From a virus, in IMG/VR virus record IMGVR_UViG_3300038701_000729, positions 1 through 26,806 of that record: a DNA stretch of 26,806 nt; one strand, given 5' to 3'. The translations under genes were made by a program, and so were the position numbers. The stretch's first letter is position 1. Every line of letters starts with the position of its first letter. The notes under the pieces are model-generated. The model searched no databases. It saw nothing but the letters and a program-made list of their open reading frames with translations, and was not told where the DNA came from. Below are positions 5,738 through 11,811 of the stretch, piece after piece.

Positions 5738-5820
5738 TGAAACATCTCATCGGTGACCTCATCGGGGTGATAGCGGTCTTCGCTATCCCCTTTCTCTTCC
5801 TCATCATCTTCGGAGCATAA
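5737..5820 (+). CDS. Single-pass membrane peptide (27 aa)
   Basis: Read from the sequence: ATG 5737 to TAA 5820, giving MKHLIGDLIGVIAVFAIPFL and then FLIIFGA. Residues about 4-26 form one continuous hydrophobic segment; the charged residues are at the N-terminus. The start overlaps the previous stop (TAATG) and the next ATG follows 1 base after the stop, so it fits exactly between two genes. Its role is unknown; small membrane peptides in early phage regions can affect host membrane or lysis timing (inference). Confidence 0.6.
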   Translation: MKHLIGDLIGVIAVFAIPFLFLIIFGA

Positions 5821-5821
5821 C

Positions 5822-6010
5822 ATGAACCATGGACACAACAGTCCGTATGACAGAGGCGGCGCAGACAGTTGGTATATGCGCCCGCCTGAGCCGCACAAGA
5901 AAGACGAGACAGGCAAGCGTGTCACCAACCTGACGCCCGAAGAGATCATCGAATACTACAAAGGCTATGAAGCTAACGAGCTTGCCAACCTTCACAAAGA
6001 CTACAACTAA
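5822..6010 (+). CDS. Conserved phage protein, 'HGHNSPYDRG' type (62 aa)
   Basis: Begins MNHGHNSPYDRGGADSWYMR, then RPPEPHKKDETGKRVTNL and TPEEIIEYYKGYEANEL. From memory, short proteins with an N-terminal HG-SPYDRGSAD motif and a later PHxxxxxxxxxxxLTxEEIxxYxxGY motif are found in a great many tailed phages and some bacteria, with no known function. GGAG precedes ATG 5822 by 7 nt. It lies between the membrane peptide and the DUF932 gene. Confidence 0.75.
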   Translation: MNHGHNSPYDRGGADSWYMRPPEPHKKDETGKRVTNLTPEEIIEYYKGYEANELANLHKDYN

Positions 6011-6024
6011 CAGGAGATGAATTA

Positions 6025-6858
6025 ATGTTCGACATCGTAACCAATGACTGGGACTTCCCGGTCGAGCTTCAGCCTGTCTTCGATGCCCGTGGCATTGAGA
6101 TACCCGGCTCATCCGCAGTTGTGCGCACCGACAACCACAATGTGCTTGGTGTTCACGGCTCTCGCTATCGCCTCGTTCCCAACAGCACCATCGTCGAGTC
6201 AGTCATCGACGCCGTGAAGGAAGCCAACCTCAGCCGTGACTACGACCTCAAGTTCTACACCGCTGACGGTGGAGCCAAGATGCGCGGTGAGATCATATTC
6301 AATGACCTCACTGTAGAGCCTGCGGTGGGTGACTACGTTCGCTTTCGTGTCAGCTTCTTCAACAGCTACGATGGCAGCTGGTCTTTCCAAGCCAACGCAG
6401 AAGGCTTGCGCTTGTGGTGTCTCAATGGCTGCACCACGCCTGACGCTGTATCTCGCAGCAAGTTCAAGCACACTCAGTCAATCAACATCGAAGGCACCGC
6501 TGACAAGATTGGCCAAGGACTCAATGCCTTCATGCAATCGCCTGAGCTATGGCGTGAGTGGATGCGAGTGCAGGTGAGTGACGAGATGGCGGAGACATTC
6601 TTTAAGCACACACTCGCCAAGTCTTTCACTCGTCAAGTCAACACCACCAAGACCAACGAGAAGCAGCTTGAGAACCTGCTTGGTATCTGGCGCAACGAAA
6701 AGCGTGAGCTGGGCGCTAACAAGTGGGCGCTCTACAACGCCATGACCTACTGGTCGAGTCACACCTCTGACCTCAAGAATCCCGAGGTGTCTCGCCGCAA
6801 CCGCGAAGATCAGATTGCTCGCACCATGAGCAGCAACAAATGGATGGAGATTGCATGA
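6025..6858 (+). CDS. DUF932 (phage/plasmid-related) protein (277 aa)
   Basis: The N-terminal two thirds follow the DUF932/TIGR03299 layout: SSAVVRTDNHNVLGVHGSRY near residues 29-48, an acid-basic core with FYTADGGAKMRGEIIF, RFRVSFFNSYDGSWSF, LRLWCLNGCT and then FKHTQSI. The family is common in phages and plasmids and its biochemical role is unsettled. The C-terminal third is helical and charged. AGGAGATGAATTA before ATG 6025 is a good ribosome site. The stop overlaps the next start (ATGA at 6855-6858). The absence of a polymerase nearby leaves open a replication-accessory role, but this is not shown. Confidence 0.82.
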   Translation: MFDIVTNDWDFPVELQPVFDARGIEIPGSSAVVRTDNHNVLGVHGSRYRLVPNSTIVESVIDAVKEANLSRDYDLKFYTADGGAKMRGEIIFNDLTVEPAVGDYVRFRVSFFNSYDGSWSFQANAEGLRLWCLNGCTTPDAVSRSKFKHTQSINIEGTADKIGQGLNAFMQSPELWREWMRVQVSDEMAETFFKHTLAKSFTRQVNTTKTNEKQLENLLGIWRNEKRELGANKWALYNAMTYWSSHTSDLKNPEVSRRNREDQIARTMSSNKWMEIA

Positions 6859-7151
6859 AACACCGAATCCTGAATCACGCTGACAACATCATTCATGGTG
6901 CGCGTCAGCGTGACTATGGCGAAGCCGAACACTCCTTCGATGCAGCCGCTGCGATGTGGTCAGCCTACCTTGGCCACCCCATCAAGGCCGAGCAGGTCGC
7001 CATGTGCATGATCCTTCTCAAGATCAGCAGGTGCAGAGAAGAAGCACAGTTCGACAGCCTCGTTGATATTTGCGGTTACGCCGCACTGACTGACACCATC
7101 AAGAACGGAGCGCGCTATGTCGCTGAACCTGACCAAGCCTACGACGTTTGA
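6855..7151 (+). CDS. DUF6378 family protein (98 aa)
   Basis: Begins MKHRILNHADNIIHGARQRD, then YGEAEHSFDAAAAMWSAYLG, AEQVAMCMILLKISRC and DSLVDICGYAALT. This is the DUF6378 pattern: an RxxxYGxxxxxF segment, a hydrophobic MILLKI(S/A)R helix and a DxxxDxxGYAAL helix, resembling small MazG-like all-alpha folds in its acidic helix arrangement (that link is inference). Function unknown. ATG 6855 overlaps the DUF932 stop; the last 35 nt overlap the next gene. Confidence 0.75.
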   Translation: MKHRILNHADNIIHGARQRDYGEAEHSFDAAAAMWSAYLGHPIKAEQVAMCMILLKISRCREEAQFDSLVDICGYAALTDTIKNGARYVAEPDQAYDV

Positions 7152-7353
7152 GCAGATGGCAGATGACTTCGGTGCATCTGCCTCTTGGCCCACACAGATT
7201 CTTGTGTGGGCTGACATCCTTGCCGCTCACAATCCCGGCTTTGACCGTGATAAGTTTGTGCGTCGAGCAACCAAAAAATGGGAAGAAACCTGTGAGCCAA
7301 CACCAGACCACGACCTCCAGTGCGACGAAGACTTCCTTAAGTATCTTGTATGA
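7117..7353 (+). CDS. Hypothetical protein (78 aa)
   Basis: Not recognised. Reads MSLNLTKPTTFEQMADDFGA, then SWPTQILVWADILAAHNPGF, DRDKFVRRATKKWEE and an acidic end (DHDLQCDEDFLKYLV). It looks like a compact helical protein. The 35-nt overlap with DUF6378 is long, yet composition and the downstream tight junction support it as a gene. Conserved domain unknown. Confidence 0.62.
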   Translation: MSLNLTKPTTFEQMADDFGASASWPTQILVWADILAAHNPGFDRDKFVRRATKKWEETCEPTPDHDLQCDEDFLKYLV

Positions 7354-7375
7354 AGAGGCTTACGCTGAGAAATGG

Positions 7376-7696
7376 ATGGCACTGAACAAGGCAGAGGGGC
7401 ATCGTCCCTCTCCACCAGCCGACGCTACCAAGCAAGCCAAGCTGCAAGCCATCGCAAGGAAGGGCGCACAAGCCACGTTGAGAAAGCGTGTGACCGAGTC
7501 AGCAGGCGAGAAGATGTGCAACCGAGCCATGTTCCTCGCCAAGAAACACCCGCCTCTCATGAGCCGCCATCTTGTCTCCAAGTATGGGGTGACTGAAAGC
7601 TACAGCCGCAAGATCATCATGAAGCTAAGCCAGCAGGGCCGGATCAAGTGCATTGGAAAAGACGAGTTCAATGCAAAGATGTGGGTTCCACGTTGA
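7376..7696 (+). CDS. Winged-helix/HTH-like hypothetical protein (about 106 aa)
   Basis: The C-terminal half (CNRAMFLAKKHPPLMSRHLV, SKYGVTESYSRKIIMKLSQQ, GRIKCIG) looks like a winged helix-turn-helix: two helices, a recognition helix and a short wing ending MWVPR. The N-terminus is basic with a Pro/Ala linker. The start is uncertain: ATG 7376 gives MALNKAEG, but an in-frame TTG at 7346 would overlap the previous gene in the style of this cluster. It may be a DNA-binding regulator acting on the control region directly downstream, but no direct evidence exists. Confidence 0.6.
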   Translation: MALNKAEGHRPSPPADATKQAKLQAIARKGAQATLRKRVTESAGEKMCNRAMFLAKKHPPLMSRHLVSKYGVTESYSRKIIMKLSQQGRIKCIGKDEFNAKMWVPR

Positions 7697-7705
7697 CAGG
7701 CTGAC

Positions 7706-7717
7706 TGCACTTGTGCA
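7706..7717. repeat. Inverted repeat TGCAC-TT-GTGCA
   Basis: Perfect 5-bp arms around TT, 8 bases downstream of the consensus-like TTGACA. Palindromes of this size are typical of dimeric HTH operators; binding is inference. Confidence 0.35.
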
Positions 7718-7836
7718 ACAAGGCCTATGCCAGCGCACACAACGCAACATCAACACTCGAAGCAAAGTGTCACGGCTTTCGCAGTTTTGGTCGCGCGCTA
7801 CCGAATGCGCCACATTCCGTGCGCTGGCATTTAAGA

Positions 7837-7873
7837 CCCTGACATCAGGGCCACCGGGCTTGATCACCCGGTG
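7837..7873. repeat. Two adjacent inverted repeats before the HTH gene
   Basis: CCCTGA-CA-TCAGGG (7837-7850) is a perfect 14-base palindrome. One base later, CACCGGG and CCCGGTG (7852-7858 and 7867-7873) can form a 7-bp stem whose loop contains TGATCA. They end 18 bases before ATG 7892, overlapping the probable leader. They may be operators or stacked RNA hairpins. Confidence 0.5.
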
Positions 7874-7891
7874 TCGAAACACAGGAATCAA

Positions 7892-8128
7892 ATGTCCAAC
7901 CGCCTGCAAAGCTACCTTGAGATTCTTCAGTCCAAGTCTGAAGAGCTAGGCGTGAGCTTGTTCGACGCCTTTAAGTGGAAAGACATTGCTGATTCTACTT
8001 ACTACCGCACGATGAAGGGTGACACTGAGCTGCGCTACGAGACGGCGCGCTTGGTCAATCATGCACTGCATGAACTTCATGCACTGCGAGCACACCGTGA
8101 AGCGCTCAAGAAATCCAAGGCTGGGTAA
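7892..8128 (+). CDS. Cro/XRE-like HTH DNA-binding protein (78 aa)
   Basis: Begins MSNRLQSYLEILQSKSEELG, then VSLFDAFKWKDIADSTYYRT and MKGDTELRYETARLVNHAL. The segment SLFDAF...IADSTYYRTMKGDTELRYETA has the shape of a short lambda-repressor-like HTH (turn before STYYR, conserved-looking TELRYETA helix). ATG 7892 is chosen because AGGA lies 6-7 nt before it; an ATG at 7871 lies inside the hairpin. It follows a leader with three palindromes, so autoregulation is plausible. No CI-like peptidase domain is attached, so it resembles a small Cro-type regulator. Confidence 0.68.
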   Translation: MSNRLQSYLEILQSKSEELGVSLFDAFKWKDIADSTYYRTMKGDTELRYETARLVNHALHELHALRAHREALKKSKAG

Positions 8129-8135
8129 GCAAGCC

Positions 8136-8399
8136 ATGTGCGAAGCATGTGAGCAGCTGGCAGATCATTACGTCTGCCTACTCAAAGACTTGGACTCTTG
8201 TTGGACGATCTGCATTCGCTGCTACAGGGATGAGACATGGCCAACCGTAATAAGAACAAAGGAACCTACCACGAAAAGTGGTTCGTCAACTGGCTCCAAT
8301 CCCTCGGCATCAAGGCCAAGCGCCAGCCCCTCTCAGGATCACTGGGAGGCGAGTATAGCGGCGACATCAAACTCGAAATCTTGGGACACGAGCTGGTAG
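8136..8399 (+). CDS. Possible small Cys-rich protein overlapping the resolvase gene
   Basis: ATG 8136 opens MCEACEQLADHYVCLLKDLD, then SCWTICIRCYRDETWP. The CxxC, a lone Cys and CxxxC...C spacing could hold a metal ion, and this part exactly fills the gap between two genes. The remaining ~50 residues overlap the nuclease gene by 163 nt and look like an out-of-frame shadow (Ser/Pro-rich). No good ribosome site is seen. Either a small zinc-ribbon protein with an overlapping tail, or spurious. Confidence 0.3.
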   Translation: MCEACEQLADHYVCLLKDLDSCWTICIRCYRDETWPTVIRTKEPTTKSGSSTGSNPSASRPSASPSQDHWEASIAATSNSKSWDTSW

Positions 8400-8581
8400 C
8401 AGAGGTCAAATACAGAGACAGCTCAGGCTTCCCTAGCCCCTTCTCTGTTTTGGATAATAGAGACGTAGCTCTCTACAAAAGACGGCGAGGAACGCCGCAA
8501 ACTCTAGTCATCATGAGCGGCGAAGTGTTCGCCAAACTGTTAGGAGAAGATGATGAATCAGAAACAGGGCATCCTGAATGA
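8237..8581 (+). CDS. Holliday junction resolvase-like PD-(D/E)XK nuclease (114 aa)
   Basis: Reads NKNKGTYHEKWFVNWLQSLG, then KRQPLSGSLGGEYSGDIKLE and ELVAEVKYR. GxYxE (Glu13), RQPLSGSLGG, GDI (Asp42) and AEVKYR (Glu55, Lys57) are the ordered motifs of archaeal Hjc-like resolvases: an N-terminal acidic helix residue, the metal-binding Asp and the E-x-K. The enzyme would resolve branched DNA formed in replication and recombination, or trim DNA for packaging. AGGGATGAG precedes ATG 8237. It fits the downstream recombination set. The exact substrate is not shown. Confidence 0.72.
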   Translation: MANRNKNKGTYHEKWFVNWLQSLGIKAKRQPLSGSLGGEYSGDIKLEILGHELVAEVKYRDSSGFPSPFSVLDNRDVALYKRRRGTPQTLVIMSGEVFAKLLGEDDESETGHPE

Positions 8582-8780
8582 CCTGACGCAAGGCCGCAAG
8601 ATCACACCCATCGAAGCGCTCGAACAACATGGATGTTTTCGTTTGGCCTCACGTATCTACGACCTTCGCAAAGAAGGCTGGCCGATACTCAAAGAGATGA
8701 TACAGCACCCGTTCGAAGATCAGGTGCAATACGCTGAGTATCGTCTCGATCCCAACAAAGAAAACTGGCCGACGCAATGA
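8553..8780 (+). CDS. HTH_39-like DNA-binding protein (75 aa)
   Basis: Reads MNQKQGILNDLTQGRKITPI, then EALEQHGCFRLASRIYDLRK and EGWPI. The pattern LxxLxxGxxITPxEALxxxGxxRLAxRIxDLRxxG is the helix-turn-helix family HTH_39 (PF14090), common in phages and prophages, usually in early regions. Two ATGs are adjacent; 8553 is chosen because AGGAG lies 6 nt before it (3 nt for ATG 8550). It overlaps the nuclease by 29 nt and the next gene by 4 nt (ATGA). Confidence 0.78.
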   Translation: MNQKQGILNDLTQGRKITPIEALEQHGCFRLASRIYDLRKEGWPILKEMIQHPFEDQVQYAEYRLDPNKENWPTQ

Positions 8781-9046
8781 GTCCCAAGGTGAGGCAAGCT
8801 GTAGCCAAAGCAGCAGCCGAAACAGGTATCTCACCGCAAGACATCATGGACATGACCACCAAGGTTAAGCCTATCACCCGTGCTAGGTGGCGAGCTTGGC
8901 TTGCCTTGCGCAATGAAGGTTGGTCACTGTGCAAGATTGCAATGGTCTGGGGGTGTCATCACACTTCTGTGTGTCAGGGCACAAACACACTCAAGATGGA
9001 GATGAAGAATGGCAGTCGTAAATCTGAGGCAGCCGCCGAAGCCTGA
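8777..9046 (+). CDS. DnaA domain IV-like DNA-binding protein (89 aa)
   Basis: Residues about 18-72 read ISPQDIMDMTTKVKPITRAR, then WRAWLALRNEGWSLCKIAMV and WGCHHTSVCQGTNTL. This matches the C-terminal DNA-binding domain of the bacterial initiator DnaA: basic helix with R at ITRAR, hydrophobic helix, then the signature (D/H)H(T/S)(T/S)V helix that reads the DnaA box. The AAA+ ATPase part is absent. It may bind host-like DnaA boxes at a phage origin or compete with host DnaA. ATG 8777 overlaps the previous stop. Confidence 0.72.
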   Translation: MSPKVRQAVAKAAAETGISPQDIMDMTTKVKPITRARWRAWLALRNEGWSLCKIAMVWGCHHTSVCQGTNTLKMEMKNGSRKSEAAAEA

Positions 9047-9305
9047 AGAACTCTTCGATGCGTTCTGGAATGCGTATCCCAAGCGCGTAGGCAAGGGCCA
9101 TGCGCGCCGTGCGTTTGCCAATGCCTGCAAGATAGCTGACCCAAACACCATTGTGCTTGGGGCTATGCGCTTTGCTGATCACATTCGCAATGAGCAGACG
9201 CCCATGCAGTATGTTCCTTACCCTGCGACGTGGCTCAACGGTGAGCGCTGGGACGACGAGCTATGGCAAAGCGAATCTGACTGGGGAGACTTTGATGAAC
9301 TATGA
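9009..9305 (+). CDS. Replication-organiser-like domain protein (98 aa)
   Basis: Reads PPKPEELFDAFWNAYPKRVG, then KGHARRAFANACKI, VLGAMRFADHIRNEQTP and YVPYPATWLNGERWDDE. The FxxFWxxYPK(R/K)xxKxxAxxAF ... PYPATWLNxxRWxDE pattern is the C-terminal domain of many phage and prophage replication proteins, usually after an N-terminal HTH. Here it stands alone; the HTH function might be supplied by the DnaA-like gene that overlaps it by 38 nt. Role in loading host helicase is the family expectation, not shown here. Confidence 0.68.
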   Translation: MAVVNLRQPPKPEELFDAFWNAYPKRVGKGHARRAFANACKIADPNTIVLGAMRFADHIRNEQTPMQYVPYPATWLNGERWDDELWQSESDWGDFDEL

Positions 9306-9798
9306 AGTGCGCATGGAGATGGTGCGAAGCTGGCTCAAGAAGGAGATGCTGCCTCGCTTCTCTGCCCCTGCCAACGTGGACAAAGCCGTTGCCTTGCAAG
9401 ACGTGGCCGAGGCTGTGAATGCCAACCTGCCTCGTGTTGATTCAGGTGAGCGGTTCAATCACTATCTGACAGGTGTGGCCAAGCATGTGGTGCAACATGC
9501 GCGTGGCCGCACCTTGCCCCCACCCAAGGACTTCATCGATGCTTGCCGTGAAGTGACCAAGGCCAAGGCGGTCGGCGTCAGCTTCAAGCAAGTCACCAAG
9601 TTTTGCCCATACAAAATCACCGAGCAAAGAGTGAAGGCGGGCGAAGCCATCAGCAGCACATGGCTGACTGATCGAATGTTGGACGACCTAATCGCCAACA
9701 CCGACTTGACAATGGAGGATTTGACCCCTTACATTGTCGCACATAAGCAGTCTGGAGAGACACAAGATCATGAACAGAATGGGATTCATCGGTGGTAG
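9295..9798 (+). CDS. Hypothetical early protein, possibly replication-associated (167 aa)
   Basis: Not recognised. Begins MNYEVRMEMVRSWLKKEMLP, then RVDSGERFNHYLTGVAKHVV and PPPKDFIDACREV; mostly helical with a basic centre. The frame is open upstream to 9151, but ATG 9295 overlaps the previous gene by 11 nt and gives a protein-like N-terminus. The C-terminal ~25 residues lie in the overlap with the exonuclease gene. Position between the replication-organiser-like and exonuclease genes suggests a replication or recombination accessory, as inference only. Confidence 0.7.
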   Translation: MNYEVRMEMVRSWLKKEMLPRFSAPANVDKAVALQDVAEAVNANLPRVDSGERFNHYLTGVAKHVVQHARGRTLPPPKDFIDACREVTKAKAVGVSFKQVTKFCPYKITEQRVKAGEAISSTWLTDRMLDDLIANTDLTMEDLTPYIVAHKQSGETQDHEQNGIHRW

Positions 9799-10543
9799 CG
9801 ACACCATCAAGATCATGCAAGGCGACTGGCTTGAACTCTGGCAGATCAAGACTGGACGAGCAGCGCCTTCGGACCTCAGTGATAACATTGCTGTGCAGCT
9901 TGGGATTCATACCGAGTCCTTCAACCTCAAGTGGTTTGAACAGCGCGTCGGCTTCAAGGTCACGGGCCACCAAAAAATGTTCTTCGAAAACATCGGAGAC
10001 ATCCCGATCAAAGCCACCATCGACGGCATGACCGGCAACAACGAGATCGTAGAAGCCAAGCACACCAACGCTCACAACAGCATGGAGTCCTTGCTCGAAT
10101 ACTATATGCCCCAGCTTCAAACCTACATCAGAGCGGCTGACGCAAAGGGGGCATGGCTTTCTGCAATCTTCGGCAACAACAAGTGGGAGGCATCATTCGT
10201 TGCGCGAGATGATAAGTATTTCGCTTCTATGTGGGCCGTGGTGTCAGACTTCTGGGGTTGCGTTCTACGCGATGAAGAGCCGCTTGGCTTCAGTGTCCCC
10301 GACCTTAGCATCGACCGCATTGCGGTGGACGACATGGTCAAGCGTGACGCCAGCACAGACAACGCCTTCATCGACGCCGCCCACACCTACGTCGAGAACG
10401 AAGATCAAGCTCGTGCATTCGAAGGGGCCAAGAAGAGCCTGAAAGAAATGGTCGCAGCAAATGAACGGGAAGTTTACTGCGACCTGCTCACCGTCAAGCG
10501 CGCCAAGAACGGCTCGCTGCGCATCACGAAAAGGAGAGGATGA
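9770..10543 (+). CDS. YqaJ-type viral recombinase/exonuclease (257 aa)
   Basis: A PD-(D/E)XK enzyme of the YqaJ/lambda-exonuclease class that would resect double-stranded ends 5' to 3'. Motifs: FIGGSDT (residues 6-12), DWLELWQIKTGR (19-30), LGIHTESFNLKWFE with Glu49, ATIDGMTG with Asp85, and EIVEAKH with Glu95 and Lys97 as the E-x-K, then YYMPQLQTYI (111-120), the helix with Tyr and Gln typical of the family. ATG 9770 (MNRMGFIGGSD) is favoured; a TTG at 9734 or ATG 9779 are alternatives. Overlaps the previous gene by 29 nt and shares its final base with the start of the partner annealing gene, the usual pairing of these enzymes. Confidence 0.82.
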   Translation: MNRMGFIGGSDTIKIMQGDWLELWQIKTGRAAPSDLSDNIAVQLGIHTESFNLKWFEQRVGFKVTGHQKMFFENIGDIPIKATIDGMTGNNEIVEAKHTNAHNSMESLLEYYMPQLQTYIRAADAKGAWLSAIFGNNKWEASFVARDDKYFASMWAVVSDFWGCVLRDEEPLGFSVPDLSIDRIAVDDMVKRDASTDNAFIDAAHTYVENEDQARAFEGAKKSLKEMVAANEREVYCDLLTVKRAKNGSLRITKRRG

Positions 10544-10992
10544 TGACACTCGAACTGTGGAACAAGGTCGCTAAGTCTGACCCCAAGTATCTTAAGCCTG
10601 TCAGCTTTGGGTCTCGCACCTTCACTGCGATTGACCCAATGTATCAGGTGCGCTGCGCCACTGAAGCGTTTGGTCCTGTCGGTGAGGGCTGGGGTTGGCA
10701 TGGCGAGACTCGCTTTGTGAACCTGTCCAATGGCGACACTGCTGTGATCTGCGATGTCACTATTTGGCACGGCAATCAGGGCAACACGTTCGGCCCCTTC
10801 CCCGGCTGTCGCAAGTTCTTCGATGCAGCGAAGGGCAGGCTTAACGAAGACGCGCCCAAGATGGCAGTCACTGATGGCCTGACCAAAGGGCTTTCGCACC
10901 TTGGCTTCAACGCCGACGTGTTCCTCGGTGAGCATGACGGCAACAAGTATGTCGAGGACTCTAAGGCAGGTAAGGCCAGCGTTGGCTGGTGA
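10543..10992 (+). CDS. Rad52-superfamily-like single-strand annealing protein (149 aa)
   Basis: Reads ELWNKVAKSDPKYLKPV, FTAIDPMYQVRCATEAFGPV, GEGWGWHGETRF and, near 103-127, DAPKMAVTDGLTKGLSHLGF with NADVFLG and NKYVED. Phage proteins with WxxVxxTDPxxTK...QxxxATExFGxxGxxWG...KxxTDAxxKALxxLGFxADxxxGxxDxxKYV belong, as I recall, to a Rad52-like annealing group; the KxxxTDxxxKxLxxLG stretch resembles the Rad52 core. It would anneal the single strands made by the upstream exonuclease. AAGGAG lies 6 nt before ATG 10543; ATG 10540 is less well placed. Shorter than typical Rad52-like Sak proteins, and the assignment is not certain. Confidence 0.62.
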   Translation: MTLELWNKVAKSDPKYLKPVSFGSRTFTAIDPMYQVRCATEAFGPVGEGWGWHGETRFVNLSNGDTAVICDVTIWHGNQGNTFGPFPGCRKFFDAAKGRLNEDAPKMAVTDGLTKGLSHLGFNADVFLGEHDGNKYVEDSKAGKASVGW

Positions 10993-11039
10993 ACGCAGCG
11001 CGCTCGCCCTGCGATAGCGGGCGCGCAAGTGAGGCAGCT

Positions 11040-11132
11040 ATGAGCGGAAGATGGATAGATCACTACAGCTCGCCAGACCTTTTGCTCTTTGCTGCCTTAA
11101 TCCTCTTAGCAATCTGGATATGGAGACACTGA
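11040..11132 (+). CDS. Small membrane peptide (30 aa)
   Basis: ATG 11040 (GAGG 5 nt before) to TGA 11132 gives MSGRWIDHYSSPDLLLFAAL then ILLAIWIWRH. Residues about 12-28 form one hydrophobic span flanked by charged ends. The next gene starts 1 base after the stop. The 47-base gap before it contains a GC-rich imperfect hairpin (about 10997-11026) with no U-run. Unknown function; one of two such peptides in the early region. Confidence 0.5.
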   Translation: MSGRWIDHYSSPDLLLFAALILLAIWIWRH

Positions 11133-11133
11133 A

Positions 11134-11364
11134 ATGAACTGGAGCTTTGGACCTGTGATTGTTGTGCCTGATGATACAGGCATCCCCGTTGCCAAGTGCT
11201 TGTCTGGCAGCGTTGCATGTCGCGGATACAGCGGCGGTCAATGCTATTGGAACGGCGAAACTAAGGCGGTCAACGACGACAACACTACGCCAGATTGGTG
11301 TCAATACAAAGAAAACGCAATTGCTGATGCCAAGGATATGATGGAGAACGATAGCAATGTCTGA
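11134..11364 (+). CDS. Hypothetical Cys-containing protein (76 aa)
   Basis: Not recognised. Begins MNWSFGPVIVVPDDTGIPVA, has KCLSGSVACRGYSGGQCYW with three cysteines, a further Cys later (DWCQYKEN), and an acidic C-terminus. A small beta-rich, possibly metal-binding or disulfide fold is suggested. GGAGA lies 8 nt before ATG 11134. It overlaps the SSB-like gene by 8 nt. Confidence 0.62.
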   Translation: MNWSFGPVIVVPDDTGIPVAKCLSGSVACRGYSGGQCYWNGETKAVNDDNTTPDWCQYKENAIADAKDMMENDSNV

Positions 11365-11737
11365 CTATGACAACACCAACCGAGGCGCGGCCTTCCCTCC
11401 CTTCGATACGCAACAGATGATCTTGCAGGGCAAGCTCAACATCGAGGGCATCGACAGCAACATGGTCTTGGTCAAAGACGTAACCAAGTCAGGCAAGACT
11501 GTGATCGGTGTGTATCAGCGCATTGGCACCCTGTTTCAAAACGAAAAGAGTGCGGAGAACCAGCCTGACTACACCGGGCCTGTCAAGCTTCGCATGTTCA
11601 ACGCAGAGAAGCGCCTTGCCGCATGGAAAAAGATGAAAGATGGCAAGCCCTACCTCACGATGTCAGCCTCCGACAAACAAGAGCGTCAACAGGAAACATC
11701 TGACGCTGGGCTTGTGAACGATGACATCCCGTTCTAA
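11357..11737 (+). CDS. SSB-like protein with acidic DDIPF tail (126 aa)
   Basis: The last residues (122-126) are DDIPF after a polar linker, the hallmark C-terminal tip by which bacterial SSB recruits partners. The body (MILQGKLNIEGIDSNMVLVK, YTGPVKLRMFNAEKRLAAWK, PYLTMSASDKQE) is beta-rich and resembles small DUF736-like/OB-like folds more than classical SSB, so the DNA-binding fold is inference. It is the last gene before a strong terminator and follows the exonuclease and annealing genes, the expected third partner. The tail could recruit host SSB-interacting enzymes. Confidence 0.6.
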   Translation: MSDYDNTNRGAAFPPFDTQQMILQGKLNIEGIDSNMVLVKDVTKSGKTVIGVYQRIGTLFQNEKSAENQPDYTGPVKLRMFNAEKRLAAWKKMKDGKPYLTMSASDKQERQQETSDAGLVNDDIPF

Positions 11738-11765
11738 CGTCAGGCTACTTCTCTCCTGACTACCT

Positions 11766-11799
11766 GCCCAGCCAGTCCTCCCTCTGGCTGGGCTTTTTT
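11766..11799 (+). terminator. Rho-independent terminator ending the replication/recombination operon
   Basis: GCCCAGCCAG and CTGGCTGGGC form a perfect 10-bp stem with an 8-base loop, followed by TTTTTT. It lies 28 bases after the SSB-like stop and 12 bases before the next gene. Confidence 0.92.
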
Positions 11800-11811
11800 C
11801 TTGGAGGCGTT

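Larger units (their letters stand above)
7697..7891 (+). promoter_or_regulatory. Intergenic leader with three inverted repeats
   Basis: This is one of the few real gaps in the early region (195 bases). It holds TGCAC-TT-GTGCA (7706-7717), the perfect palindrome CCCTGA-CA-TCAGGG (7837-7850) and CACCGGG-N8-CCCGGTG (7852-7873). TTGACA at 7693-7698 is a consensus -35 but has no fitting -10 at 16-18 bases. No T-run follows any hairpin, so none is an intrinsic terminator. The layout suits operators or an attenuating leader for the HTH gene that follows. Confidence 0.5.

Noticed and set aside
7693-7721. Sigma-70 promoter beginning TTGACA
   Set aside because: At 16-18 bases spacing the -10 would be CAACAA or similar, far from consensus; kept only as a remark.
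10993-11039. GC-rich hairpin as a terminator
   Set aside because: Stem is imperfect and no U-run follows.
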